Positions 28,361 through 37,587 of a stretch of DNA of 64,000 nt are shown here, one piece after another (position 1 is the first letter of the stretch; each line of letters opens with the position of its first letter). The stretch is from Arenimonas terrae (GTDB lineage Bacteria > Pseudomonadota > Gammaproteobacteria > Xanthomonadales > Xanthomonadaceae): contig NZ_SMDR01000004.1 in NCBI RefSeq assembly GCF_006265115.1, forward strand, positions 108,698 to 172,697, given 5' to 3'. The notes under the pieces were generated by a model. That model was given only the letters and a program-made list of their open reading frames with translations. It had not been told where the DNA came from and made no database searches. The translations under genes and the position numbers were made by a program.

Positions 28361-30970
28361 TCAGGCGGCCTTGGTCGATTCCAGGAAATCCTGGGCGAAG
28401 CGCTGAAGCACGCCGCCCGCCTCGTAGATGGAAACTTCCTCGGCGGTGTCGAGGCGGCAGGTCACCGGCACCTCGAGGCGTTCGCCGTTGCGGCGGTTCA
28501 CCACCAGGGTCAGCGTCGCGCGCGGCGTGCGATCGCCGGTGACGCCGTAGGTTTCGGTGCCGTCGAGGCCCAGGGTCAGGCGCGTGGTGCCGGGCTGGAA
28601 TTCCAGCGGCAGCACGCCCATGCCGATCAGGTTGGTGCGGTGGATGCGTTCGAAACCTTCGGCCACGATCGCCTCCACGCCCGCCAGGCGCACGCCCTTG
28701 GCCGCCCAGTCGCGCGAGCTGCCCTGGCCGTAGTCGGCGCCGGCGACGATCAGCAGCGGCTGGCCGCGGTCCATGTAGGTCTCGATCGCCTCCCACATGC
28801 GCATCACCTTGCCTTCCGGCTCGACACGCGCCAGCGAGCCCTTCTTCACCTTGCCGTCCACCACCGCCATCTCGTTGCTGAGCGTCGGGTTGGCGAAGGT
28901 CGCGCGCTGTGCGGTCAGGTGGTCGCCGCGATGGGTGGCATAGGAATTGAAGTCCTCTTCCGGCAGGCCCATCTTTGCCAGGTATTCACCGGCGGCGCTG
29001 TCGAGCAGGATCGCGTTCGAGGGCGAGAGGTGGTCGGTGGTGATGTTGTCGCCCAGCAGGGCCAGCGGCCGCATGCCGGTGAGCGTGCGCGGCTTGGCCA
29101 GCGCGCCTTCCCAATACGGCGGGCGGCGGATGTAGGTGCTCTGCGCACGCCAGTCGTACAGCGGGCTGACCCTGGCGGCGCTTTCGACCGCGACCCTGAA
29201 CATCGGCTCGTACACGGCGCGGAACTGCTCCGGCTTCACCGCGGCCTTCACGATCGCGTCGATCTCGGCGTCGCTGGGCCACAGGTCCTTCAGCGTGACC
29301 GGCTTGCCGGCGGCGTCATGGCCCAGCACGTCCTTCTCGATGTCGAAGCGGATGGTTCCGGCGATGGCGTAGGCGACCACCAGCGGCGGCGAGGCCAGGA
29401 AGGCCTGCTTGGCGTAGGGATGGATGCGGCCGTCGAAGTTGCGGTTGCCGCTGAGCACGGCGGTCGCGTACAGGTCGCGGTCGATGATCTCCTGCTGGAT
29501 CTTCGGGTCCAGCGCGCCGGACATGCCGTTGCAGGTGGTGCAGGCAAAAGCAACGATGCCGAAGCCCAGCTGTTCAAGTTCGGACTTCAGGCCAGCTTCC
29601 TCGAGGTACAGCGCCACGGCCTTGGAGCCCGGCGCGAGCGAGCTCTTCACCCAGGGCTTGCGCGTGAGGCCGGCACGGTTGGCGTTGCGCGCCAGCAGGC
29701 CGGCGGCGATCACGTTGCGCGGATTCGACGTATTGGTGCAGCTGGTGATGGCGGCGATGATCACGGCGCCGTCGGGCATCAGGCCCTGCATTTCCTGCTC
29801 GCGCGCGGCAGCCAGGTTGCCGGCGATGCCCTTGGCGGCGAGGTCGGCGGTGGCGACGCGCGCGTGCGGGTTCGAGGGGCCGGCCATGTTGCGGCCAACG
29901 GATGAAAGATCGAAGCTCAGGCTGCGCTCGTACTGCGCCGACGCCAGTTCGTCCGCCCACAGACCCGTGTGCTTCGCATAGGTCTCCACCAGCCGAACCT
30001 GCTCATCGCTGCGGCCCGTGAGCCGAAGATAGTCGATGGTGTTCTGGTCGATGAAGAACATCGCCGCGGTCGCGCCGTACTCCGGCGCCATGTTGGAGAT
30101 TGTGGCTCGGTCGCCCAGGGTCAGTGCCGAGGCGCCTTCGCCGCGGAACTCCAGCCACGCCCCGACCACCTTCTGCTTGCGCAGGAACTCGGTGAGCGCC
30201 AGCACGACGTCGGTGGCGGTGATGCCCGGCTGCGGCTTTCCGGTCAGCTCCACGCCGATGATGTCGGGCAGGCGCATCCACGAGGCGCGGCCCAGCATGA
30301 CGTTCTCCGCCTCCAGCCCACCGACGCCGATGGCGATCACGCCCAGCGCGTCCACGTGCGGCGTGTGGCTGTCGGTGCCGACGCAGGTGTCGGGATAGGC
30401 GACGCCATCGAGCACGCCGATCACGGGCGACATTCTTTCGAGATTGATCTGGTGCATGATCCCGTTGCCCGGCGGGATCACGTCCACGTTCTTGAACGCG
30501 AGCTTGGTCCAGTCGATGAAGTGGAAACGATCTTCATTGCGACGGTCTTCGATCGCCCGGTTCTTCACGAAAGCCTGCGGATCGAAACCGCCGCACTCCA
30601 CCGCCAGCGAGTGGTCGACGATCAGCTGCACCGGCACCACCGGATTCACCTGGGCCGGATCGCCGCCCTGGTCGGCGATGGCGTCGCGCAGGCCGGCCAG
30701 GTCGACCAGCGCGGTCTGGCCGAGGATGTCGTGGCACACCACGCGCGCCGGAAACCAGGGGAAGTCGAGATCACGCCGGCGTTCGATCAGCTGGCGCAGC
30801 GAGGCGTCGAGCGCGGCCGGATCGCAGCGCCGCACCAGGTTTTCGGCCAGCACACGCGAGACGTAGGGCAGGCCGTCCCAGGCGCCCGGCTCAAGCGCAT
30901 TCACGGCGGCGCGGGCGTCGAAGTAGTCGAGGGACGAGCCGGGCAGCGGCTGGCGGAAGCGGGCATTCAT
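28361..30970 (-). CDS. acnD: Fe/S-dependent 2-methylisocitrate dehydratase AcnD
   Basis: The 869-residue aconitase-superfamily protein opens with RFRQPLPGSSLDYFDAR, typical of AcnD rather than AcnA. The [4Fe-4S] cysteines are in ITSCTNTSNP (~408) and ACTTCNGMSG (~475); the swivelling domain near the C-terminus has GADYGQGSSRDWAAKG. It dehydrates 2-methylcitrate to trans-2-methylaconitate. prpF follows directly. The methylcitrate synthase and lyase genes (prpC, prpB) are not next to it. Confidence 0.94.
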   Translation of the reverse strand: MNARFRQPLPGSSLDYFDARAAVNALEPGAWDGLPYVSRVLAENLVRRCDPAALDASLRQLIERRRDLDFPWFPARVVCHDILGQTALVDLAGLRDAIADQGGDPAQVNPVVPVQLIVDHSLAVECGGFDPQAFVKNRAIEDRRNEDRFHFIDWTKLAFKNVDVIPPGNGIMHQINLERMSPVIGVLDGVAYPDTCVGTDSHTPHVDALGVIAIGVGGLEAENVMLGRASWMRLPDIIGVELTGKPQPGITATDVVLALTEFLRKQKVVGAWLEFRGEGASALTLGDRATISNMAPEYGATAAMFFIDQNTIDYLRLTGRSDEQVRLVETYAKHTGLWADELASAQYERSLSFDLSSVGRNMAGPSNPHARVATADLAAKGIAGNLAAAREQEMQGLMPDGAVIIAAITSCTNTSNPRNVIAAGLLARNANRAGLTRKPWVKSSLAPGSKAVALYLEEAGLKSELEQLGFGIVAFACTTCNGMSGALDPKIQQEIIDRDLYATAVLSGNRNFDGRIHPYAKQAFLASPPLVVAYAIAGTIRFDIEKDVLGHDAAGKPVTLKDLWPSDAEIDAIVKAAVKPEQFRAVYEPMFRVAVESAARVSPLYDWRAQSTYIRRPPYWEGALAKPRTLTGMRPLALLGDNITTDHLSPSNAILLDSAAGEYLAKMGLPEEDFNSYATHRGDHLTAQRATFANPTLSNEMAVVDGKVKKGSLARVEPEGKVMRMWEAIETYMDRGQPLLIVAGADYGQGSSRDWAAKGVRLAGVEAIVAEGFERIHRTNLIGMGVLPLEFQPGTTRLTLGLDGTETYGVTGDRTPRATLTLVVNRRNGERLEVPVTCRLDTAEEVSIYEAGGVLQRFAQDFLESTKAA

Positions 30971-31026
30971 GGGGCGGGATTCCTGCGGAAGGCGCGAGGG
31001 GCGCCGCGCGGCGCCCTGGGCCCGCC

Positions 31027-31056
31027 ATTATCCGGAAACACCCGGTCCAGCGTCAC
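31027..31056 (-). promoter_or_regulatory. Candidate acnD promoter
   Basis: On the minus strand GTGACG (31056-31051) and GATAAT (31032-31027) are 18 bases apart; transcription would start about 50 bases before the acnD ATG. The rest of the 289-base gap (30971-31259) has no gene that I can support. Confidence 0.4.
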
Positions 31057-31259
31057 CCCGCGGCGGCGGCGTCAGCGCGCCGGAACGGCCGTCAGCCGGG
31101 CGCTCAGCGCGGCCAGCCGGGCCCGGGCGGCGGCATCCCCGGCCTGGGCATGGGGCGTGGCGGGACGGCCGTCGCGATACATCGATCCAGCCCCGATTGC
31201 GCACTCGCCCCCGTGGACCGGCTAGCATCGGCGCACCGGTGATTCAGGATCCGCGCCTC

Positions 31260-31634
31260 ATGTCCTGGCAGGCAGCCCTGTGGAAAGCCACGCGTTCGCT
31301 GCTTGCGCTCGCAAGTGCCGGCGTGGTGCTGGTCGCCGGCACGATCGCCAGTGGCGAACTGGCCGCACTGCTGCGCTTGCCCTCGGGCGGCGATGGCCGC
31401 CTCGCCTGGGACCTGTCGGGCGTGATCCTGGCCGGAACGCTCGCCTTCTGGGTGGCGACACGCGCCGCGCCGACGGCGCCGCGCGGCCACGCGCGCGTGC
31501 TGCTGGTGGCGATGGCTGCGCTGGCGCTGTGGGCCGTTCTGGAACTCGGCGCCGACCATCCGCTGTGGTTCCGCGCCGGCCTGCTGCTGTCGCTGCCACT
31601 GCAGTACCTGGCCGGCACGCGCGCCGCACGCTAG
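31260..31634 (+). CDS. Small four-helix membrane protein, unknown
   Basis: The 124-residue protein has hydrophobic segments at about residues 8-30, 46-62, 74-92 and 100-118. I do not recognise a family. The start is ATG 31260, with AGGATCC upstream and a TAGCAT hexamer at 31223-31228. The stop codon TAG shares CTAG (31631-31634) with the stop of the convergent gene, so the two coding regions overlap by 4 bases. Confidence 0.6.
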   Translation: MSWQAALWKATRSLLALASAGVVLVAGTIASGELAALLRLPSGGDGRLAWDLSGVILAGTLAFWVATRAAPTAPRGHARVLLVAMAALALWAVLELGADHPLWFRAGLLLSLPLQYLAGTRAAR

Positions 31635-32674
31635 CGGATCAGGCCGAGCAGGGCCTCCCTGCGGACGCTCAACACCATGCGCAGCTGCGCCGAGCGGTCG
31701 CCCTTCGGGATGTGCGTGCGCATGCTGTGCAGCCAGTCTTCGGGGTCGTCATTCGCGTAAACGCGCGTCGTGCCGCCGAAGCGGCCCTTGAGGCTCAGCG
31801 TGACCTCATGGAAGGCCGACTGGCTGGTGAAGAAGTTGGCGGGTTCGGCGCGATACTCCTTGCCGTCGATCACGTAAAGGATCGCCGTGGCCTTGCCCAG
31901 GCGGGCGGCCGCGTTGGCGTGCTGGTAGTTCGATTCGGACACCACGCTCGGCGCCTTGTTCTCGTTCGACACCGCAATCGATATCTGCGGGCCGTCCTTC
32001 TTGACGAAGTTTGCCGGCTCGCCCGCGAACGCCAGCACCAGGAAGTCGGTGAATTCCTTGACCTTGCCCTCGTGGACCAGCCGCACATTGGTGGCCAGGT
32101 AGGTGCGGCTGCGGCTCAGCCGAGGTGGTTTCGATATCTCCGTGCCGGTCCCGTCGTAGAACTTGACGCCCTTCCCCAGCTGCTTGTTGACGACGTCGAC
32201 GTAGAGATCCGCCAGCTCGACCAGCTGGCGGCGGAACGCGGGGTGCAGATAGGCGAACTTCTCCACCACGGGCCCCACCAGCGTAGAGGCCAACCGGCCA
32301 TTCTCGGCGTCGCTCAACCGCGCCGCGCTCACGGCGCGGCGGACCGCGAGCAGGGCGTCGCGGAAGGCGTACAGTTCCTTCTTCGAGGCAAAGCCGAAGG
32401 ACGCCGGGCCACGCTGGGCCTTGGCGATGAAGGCGTTCACCGCCGACACGTCCTCCGCCGTCACCCGGCGCACCCGCGACTCCCGGCCCCGCAGGTTGCC
32501 GAACAGGATGAAGACCGCCAGAACGGTCCGGCGCCGGTTGATCGCCAGGCTCCTGGCGCTCATCGCGAACATCGTCTTCTTGTCCAGCCCGACGGCCCTG
32601 GATATCGACCGTGTGGCCGCGTCCATGCAGCTGGCGAGGAACCCGCCCCGTCGTTTCGCGCCGGTCTTGCTCAC
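31631..32674 (-). CDS. Unknown protein, third gene of the three-gene cluster
   Basis: I do not recognise this 347-residue protein. It starts at a GTG that overlaps the TGA stop of the upstream gene (CGTGA), implying translational coupling; an internal ATG at 32626 is the alternative. The N-terminus is basic (KTGAKRRGG), with a moderately hydrophobic stretch (about residues 43-60, TVLAVFILFG). The middle is helical, and the C-terminal ~150 residues look beta-rich with conserved-looking turns such as YVIDGKEYRAEPANFF. No signal peptide is seen. It should act with the two upstream products. Confidence 0.6.
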   Translation of the reverse strand: MSKTGAKRRGGFLASCMDAATRSISRAVGLDKKTMFAMSARSLAINRRRTVLAVFILFGNLRGRESRVRRVTAEDVSAVNAFIAKAQRGPASFGFASKKELYAFRDALLAVRRAVSAARLSDAENGRLASTLVGPVVEKFAYLHPAFRRQLVELADLYVDVVNKQLGKGVKFYDGTGTEISKPPRLSRSRTYLATNVRLVHEGKVKEFTDFLVLAFAGEPANFVKKDGPQISIAVSNENKAPSVVSESNYQHANAAARLGKATAILYVIDGKEYRAEPANFFTSQSAFHEVTLSLKGRFGGTTRVYANDDPEDWLHSMRTHIPKGDRSAQLRMVLSVRREALLGLIR

Positions 32675-34428
32675 GTGCCGGCCGCCTCGTCGGCGGAGTG
32701 GATCGCCTCCATCAGCGTCTGGGCGTCCTGCAGCGCTCCGCGCACGAAGATCAGCTTCTTGAGCTGGCGCACGCGCCCCGCGGAACGCGACACCATGCGC
32801 AGCAGGACCTCCATGGCGACCTCCGCCAGCAAGGTCCGGCGCATGGCCAGCAGCTCGCCCAGGGCGGCGATGTCGCCGTCGCCAGCCTCGGCCAGCCGGA
32901 CCGCCGTCATCCTCTGGAGGTCGTCGTACTGTTCGGCATAGACGAACGCCGCGCTGAACATCATCGCGACATCGGAAAGTTCGCTGATCACCCGCAGGGC
33001 GAGGCCGATCTGGCCGCCGACGGGAATGAACATCATCAGGCCCAGCACGGCGTCGACCACGGACAGGGCCTTCCGGGCCTCGTCCTTCTCGCGCCTGGCC
33101 ACTTCCTCCTCGGCGGCCACCTGGAGCAACTCGCCGATCATCCTGCCCAGGACCACGTTGCGGATGCCGTCTTCGGCCGCCTCGTTCTCGTACAGCTCCA
33201 CCAGGGTGCGTTCGCACAGCAGGTGCACGGCCGCGAAGTCGCGACCCGCCACGTCCGCAAGCGCGCGCCGGACCATCACCGCCTCCATCCCGGCCGGGTA
33301 GGCCGCGGACAGCACCACCTCGGCGCTTGTCCCCAGGTAGCGCCCCAGCACGCCGTTGTGGTCCAGCGCGGACCGCATCGATGCGGCGGTCGCCTTGATG
33401 TCGGCCAGGGTGGCGTCGAGCCGCTGCAGCATGTCCTCCTCGCTGGTGGATGCGCTCATCTGCGCCGCGATTGCCATCGCCCAGGGCGCGTTGACCTGCA
33501 GCTGGCGGCCGGCGTCGACGGCCAGGCGGGTGTGGACCTGCAGTTCCGCAAGCAGCTCCGCCTCGCTCTGCGCCGAATCCGAACCGCCGTAGCCGCCGTG
33601 CGATGCCCCGCTGCCGATGCCGCCCGACTGCGGGCTGCCGACCGGCGCGCCATTGCGCAGGTCGGAAAGGCGGGAATTGATCGCCTCGATCCGCTGCCGC
33701 GCCGTGCCCACCTGCACCAGGTAGTGGTGTATCGCGCTCGCCAGTTTCGGATCGGCCATGCGCGGCGCCGGTTGCATCTCGACCCCGCCGCCCACCGGCC
33801 GGAGCACCGGCACGTAGTGGATGCCGAAGGTCTTGACGGCCCCGGCGACCGACTCGATCGCGACATCGAGCCGGGCGCGCACCGTCTCCTGCACGCGGGC
33901 CTCGATGTCGCGGATCTCCTGCATCACGAACTCGGCCAACAGCAGCCGGCACTCGCGGTAGAACTTCGCCGCCGCGCCCGGCAGCGTGACGACCAGATCG
34001 ACACCGCCGGGCAGCGAGGCCTCGCGCGGCTTCATGTCGGCCGGCTGCACGCCGCTCCAGGCCGCGACGGCGCTGGTCGCCGCTTCGACCTGGCTCCAGC
34101 CGCCGGCGGCATACAGGGTGAACAGGTCGAGAAAGAGCTCGTCGCCGAGCGGAAGCGCCTCGGGCTTGCCGCCGACCGGGACCTTGATCGTCGGATACGC
34201 CGACTCGTTGATCTGCTCTTCCTCCACCGACAGCGCGACGGCCAGCTCGCTGCGGTAGACATCCAGCGCGTGCTCAAAACGCTGCCGCGCCGACGCCACG
34301 CGCGCGTTCCAGACCGAGCTGGTCGCGGCGGGCCCGGCGGCCATGACCGCCAGAGCATCGCCGGGCACAGTCGGTTCGGTCTCGATCGAGATCGACAGCA
34401 GGGCCAGCTCCGGGCCGGACATGCTCAC
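32671..34428 (-). CDS. Unknown helical protein with hydrophobic hairpin, second gene of cluster
   Basis: The 585-residue protein is mostly alpha-helical and matches no family I know. A Gly/Ser-rich linker (~259-286) divides it. Residues ~456-497 are strongly hydrophobic (VLGLMMFIPVGG, then ISELSDVAMMFSAAF) and could form a helical hairpin in a membrane. There is no signal peptide. The start is GTG 34428 with GGAG 6 bases upstream; ATG 34422 is also possible. The gene begins 37 bases after the large upstream gene and ends inside the start codon of the next. A soluble protein with one buried hairpin recalls alpha-pore-forming proteins, but this is only an architectural comparison. Confidence 0.6.
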   Translation of the reverse strand: MSMSGPELALLSISIETEPTVPGDALAVMAAGPAATSSVWNARVASARQRFEHALDVYRSELAVALSVEEEQINESAYPTIKVPVGGKPEALPLGDELFLDLFTLYAAGGWSQVEAATSAVAAWSGVQPADMKPREASLPGGVDLVVTLPGAAAKFYRECRLLLAEFVMQEIRDIEARVQETVRARLDVAIESVAGAVKTFGIHYVPVLRPVGGGVEMQPAPRMADPKLASAIHHYLVQVGTARQRIEAINSRLSDLRNGAPVGSPQSGGIGSGASHGGYGGSDSAQSEAELLAELQVHTRLAVDAGRQLQVNAPWAMAIAAQMSASTSEEDMLQRLDATLADIKATAASMRSALDHNGVLGRYLGTSAEVVLSAAYPAGMEAVMVRRALADVAGRDFAAVHLLCERTLVELYENEAAEDGIRNVVLGRMIGELLQVAAEEEVARREKDEARKALSVVDAVLGLMMFIPVGGQIGLALRVISELSDVAMMFSAAFVYAEQYDDLQRMTAVRLAEAGDGDIAALGELLAMRRTLLAEVAMEVLLRMVSRSAGRVRQLKKLIFVRGALQDAQTLMEAIHSADEAAGT

Positions 34429-34465
34429 GGGGGGCTCCGTCGGGGGCTCAGGTCAGCGCGGGTCG

Positions 34466-37400
34466 TCACGAGACCGGCGGCGGCTCGTCGAACTCCGGCA
34501 GCGGCGAGCTGCTGTCCTGCAGGTAGACCAGCGACGTCGGCAGGATGAAGGGCCAGGGATCGCCCTCGGGCTCGCCGTCGGTACCGGCCTGCTGCTGTTT
34601 GCGGATCTCCTCGTGCAGCGGCAGGAACAGCGGGTCGTCGATCACCGGCGACGGGCCGCCTTCCCAGGGCACGCCCGTCGCCAGGTAGTGCAGCACCGCA
34701 TCCTCGTAGCCCGGCGTGGCCGCGAGCAGCACGCGCGACGAGCCAGCCTGCAGGAAGGCCGTGTAGAACGGATCGCCGGCGTCGAAGCGGTTCATCATCT
34801 CGATCCAGCGCGGCGCGGCGCCCCAGAAGTAGGGATAGAACAGGTAGGCCAGGTTGTTCCACTCGAAGGCCTGCTCCAGGAACTGCACCAGGGGCGCCTT
34901 GTTGTTGGCGACGTTGAGGTCGATCGCCGGCAGGTTCAGCCCGGTCTCGGTATTGATCTCGACCTTCAGCCGCTGCGGCGTTCCGGCCGGCGAGGGCGTT
35001 TCCTTGAAGACGTAGTAGCTGTTCTCCCCGGGGCGGGTCGCCACGGCCGGATACAGCAGCCGGTCGTCGTAGATGTAGGAGTCGAACTCCTTGGCCATCA
35101 GCGTGATGCAGTGCTTCTTGAGCTCCTCGACGATCACCCGTGCGTTCAGCAGACCCGAACGCCCCTGCAGGATGTCGTTGGCGGTGCGGGCGCGGAACTC
35201 CGCCATCTCGGCCTGGTAAGCGGCGAGGTCGGCGTCGTACTGGGCCTGCAGGCGGCGGTTGGCGTCCTCGACCCTGGCGCGTTCGATCGCGTGCACGTGC
35301 TGGTACACACGGCGGCGCCAGTCGGCCATGCCGTCGTCGGCCCGCGTGGCGGTATAGCCCAGGGTGAAGGAGTAAAGGATGGCGTCGGTCAGGCCGATCG
35401 TGACCTCGACCTCCTCGTGCAGCGGCACGCTGGTCGCCGTCACGTCCACGTCCTGTCCCACGACCTGCCACATCGGTTCGCCTGGCGACCGGGTCAGCAC
35501 CTGGATGCCGTCCACGAAGATCTGGAAGTTGTTGCTCCCGCCCGGGTCGGCCTCGTTGGCCTCATGGAACTTGATGAAGGCATCCACCCGCAGGCCGGTC
35601 AGCCGGTAGCCCTCCAGGCCCAGCCGGCTGGTGAAGGCACGGGTGCGGAAGCGGCGCTGGCCGCTGTTGGGGTCGTCGATTCCCACCGCAAAGGAACCGG
35701 TGATGGTTTTCTCCCCGGTGGTGGCATCGGAGAAGAAGCCCCGCCGCGTCTGCGGGCGCTCGGGCGGCGGCAGGGCCGACAGGTCGTAGAGAAGCGCGAG
35801 TTTTTCGTAGTCGGGCAGCGTGATGTCGTCGGGACCGGTCAAGGCAAGCGGCATCACCACCGACTTGAGGTCGAGCACCGGCGGCTCGGGCAGCGGCGTG
35901 TCCTGCGCATAGGCGCGCAGCCGGGACTCGACCAGGAAATGCGCCGGTTCGGGCACGATGAACTCAAACATCATGCGGCGGCCGACATTCCACAGCTGCG
36001 CTTCGTAGACCTTGTCCACCCAGCGGTAGATGCCCGAGACGTGCTGGGTGGCATCCTCGGCGTTGAAGCCCTGGGTGTTGGTCTCCTCGGTTTCGAGCAG
36101 GCGCACCGAGGTGCGCTGCTCGCTGGCGCGCAGCGACACCCGGTCCACGGATTTGGCGATCACCTCGCGCGCCAGGGTCTCGGCCGTCTTGGCCGACTCC
36201 TCGGCCGCGCTCTGGAACGAAAAGCCGGCGGTCACCGTCGCCACGACCGGCTTGCTGTCGTAGGTCACGCTACCGTTGGCGGTGATGCCGATCGTCTGCT
36301 TGAGGGTCTGTTCCGCGTCGCGCTTGAGCTCGAAGCGGTCGGTGGCCTGGTGCTCGCTCTGGCGTTCTTCGCTGCGCTCGGTGCTGCTGCTGAAGGTGTC
36401 TTCGCTCTTCTCCAGCCGGCGGAACTTCCGTTCGCGGTTCTCGCCCATCATCACGTTGTGGATGTAGGAGATCTCGCCGGGTTTGTAGGCGACCAGGCGC
36501 TGGCGCACCACCTTCAGGTCGCCGACGCCGATCGGATTGACTGCGCTGAACGGACGGCGGTGGCGCAGGCCGCGGCTGAAGACCGGATGGATCGCCGGCT
36601 TGGCGCGCAGCAGGGCCTGCACGGTGGCGGCGTCGCGGGCCACCAGCAAGGGCTGGACCTGCCGGCTGAGCGTCCAGTCGCGGAGCGCGGGGCGCAGGCG
36701 GCGGGCCAGTGCCAGCATCTCGCGCTCGGTATCGCTGAGGCTGGCTTCGGTCCGGCCCGCGAAGGCCGTCACCAGGTCGTCCACGGCGAAGGTTTCCAGC
36801 AGGTGCAGCGCCTGCATCGCCGCGATCACCTCGTCATGCCGCACGACGGCGCGCCGCCGGAGCACCTTGCGCAGGCTGTAGAGCAGGTACAGGCGGTCGA
36901 ACAGGCGCCGCCACAGGTCCCACAGGTTGATCGCGAAGTCCCCGGCGGGGGCCAGCACCCCCTGGCGCAGCGAGGGCTGGTGCAGGGCCGCCAGGGCAGC
37001 GGCCTTGGCGCGGGCCAGCGTCAGGCCGGGGCCCATCGCGCGCAGCGTCGCGTGCAGCTCCATCAGCAGCTCCACGCCGCCGCCCATGTCGGCCGTGCGG
37101 TCGGGCACCAGGTACCAGGCGCTGCGGAAATCGAAGACGGCACGGTCGCCCACGTCGGCGAACAGCAGGTAGCCGGCGGACCAGGGGTCGCCGTCGGGCA
37201 GCTCGGCCAGCACCATCGGCACGAAACCGAGAAGGTCCGGATCGGCGATGTCGCGGTTCTCCAGGAACACGGCCCGGTAAAGCGTGCGGGCGATCATCGA
37301 CGGGCTGTGCGTGGACAGCAGCGGGGTCGGCACGACGTCGACCTCCATGCCCTTGCCCACCAGGGTCCGGTCGTGGATGTAATGGATCTGCTTCTGCGTC

Positions 37401-37477
37401 GTCCCGACGTCCTTGGGCGAACGCAGCGCCATGAACTCCAGGATGTCGGAGGGCTCGAGTGCGGTTTCTTTGCTCAC
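34466..37477 (-). CDS. Large unknown protein with coil–strand–coil core, first gene of cluster
   Basis: The 1003-residue protein has no recognised family. Residues ~345-395 are charged and Ser/Thr/Glu-rich, likely coiled coil. Residues ~396-423 alternate polar and apolar (ITANGSVTYDS, VVATVTAGFSF) like an amphipathic beta-hairpin. Residues ~424-468 are again coil-forming. A block rich in aromatics follows (SGIYRWVDKVYEAQLWN, ~481-497). The rest includes beta-rich modules and a second coiled region. No signal peptide. I chose GTG 37477, with CGAGG upstream; the ATG at 37513 adds 12 residues and lacks a ribosome site. It lies downstream of recD on the same strand with a 110-base gap. Confidence 0.6.
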   Translation of the reverse strand: MSKETALEPSDILEFMALRSPKDVGTTQKQIHYIHDRTLVGKGMEVDVVPTPLLSTHSPSMIARTLYRAVFLENRDIADPDLLGFVPMVLAELPDGDPWSAGYLLFADVGDRAVFDFRSAWYLVPDRTADMGGGVELLMELHATLRAMGPGLTLARAKAAALAALHQPSLRQGVLAPAGDFAINLWDLWRRLFDRLYLLYSLRKVLRRRAVVRHDEVIAAMQALHLLETFAVDDLVTAFAGRTEASLSDTEREMLALARRLRPALRDWTLSRQVQPLLVARDAATVQALLRAKPAIHPVFSRGLRHRRPFSAVNPIGVGDLKVVRQRLVAYKPGEISYIHNVMMGENRERKFRRLEKSEDTFSSSTERSEERQSEHQATDRFELKRDAEQTLKQTIGITANGSVTYDSKPVVATVTAGFSFQSAAEESAKTAETLAREVIAKSVDRVSLRASEQRTSVRLLETEETNTQGFNAEDATQHVSGIYRWVDKVYEAQLWNVGRRMMFEFIVPEPAHFLVESRLRAYAQDTPLPEPPVLDLKSVVMPLALTGPDDITLPDYEKLALLYDLSALPPPERPQTRRGFFSDATTGEKTITGSFAVGIDDPNSGQRRFRTRAFTSRLGLEGYRLTGLRVDAFIKFHEANEADPGGSNNFQIFVDGIQVLTRSPGEPMWQVVGQDVDVTATSVPLHEEVEVTIGLTDAILYSFTLGYTATRADDGMADWRRRVYQHVHAIERARVEDANRRLQAQYDADLAAYQAEMAEFRARTANDILQGRSGLLNARVIVEELKKHCITLMAKEFDSYIYDDRLLYPAVATRPGENSYYVFKETPSPAGTPQRLKVEINTETGLNLPAIDLNVANNKAPLVQFLEQAFEWNNLAYLFYPYFWGAAPRWIEMMNRFDAGDPFYTAFLQAGSSRVLLAATPGYEDAVLHYLATGVPWEGGPSPVIDDPLFLPLHEEIRKQQQAGTDGEPEGDPWPFILPTSLVYLQDSSSPLPEFDEPPPVS

Positions 37478-37587
37478 GGCAGCAGCCTCGGGGGGAAGGG
37501 GGAGCCGTGGCATGCATCACGAATACCGGAGCGGCCAGGCCCTCCGATTCAACGCGTTCCGGGGCCGGGGCCGGCCGCCGCAAGGAC

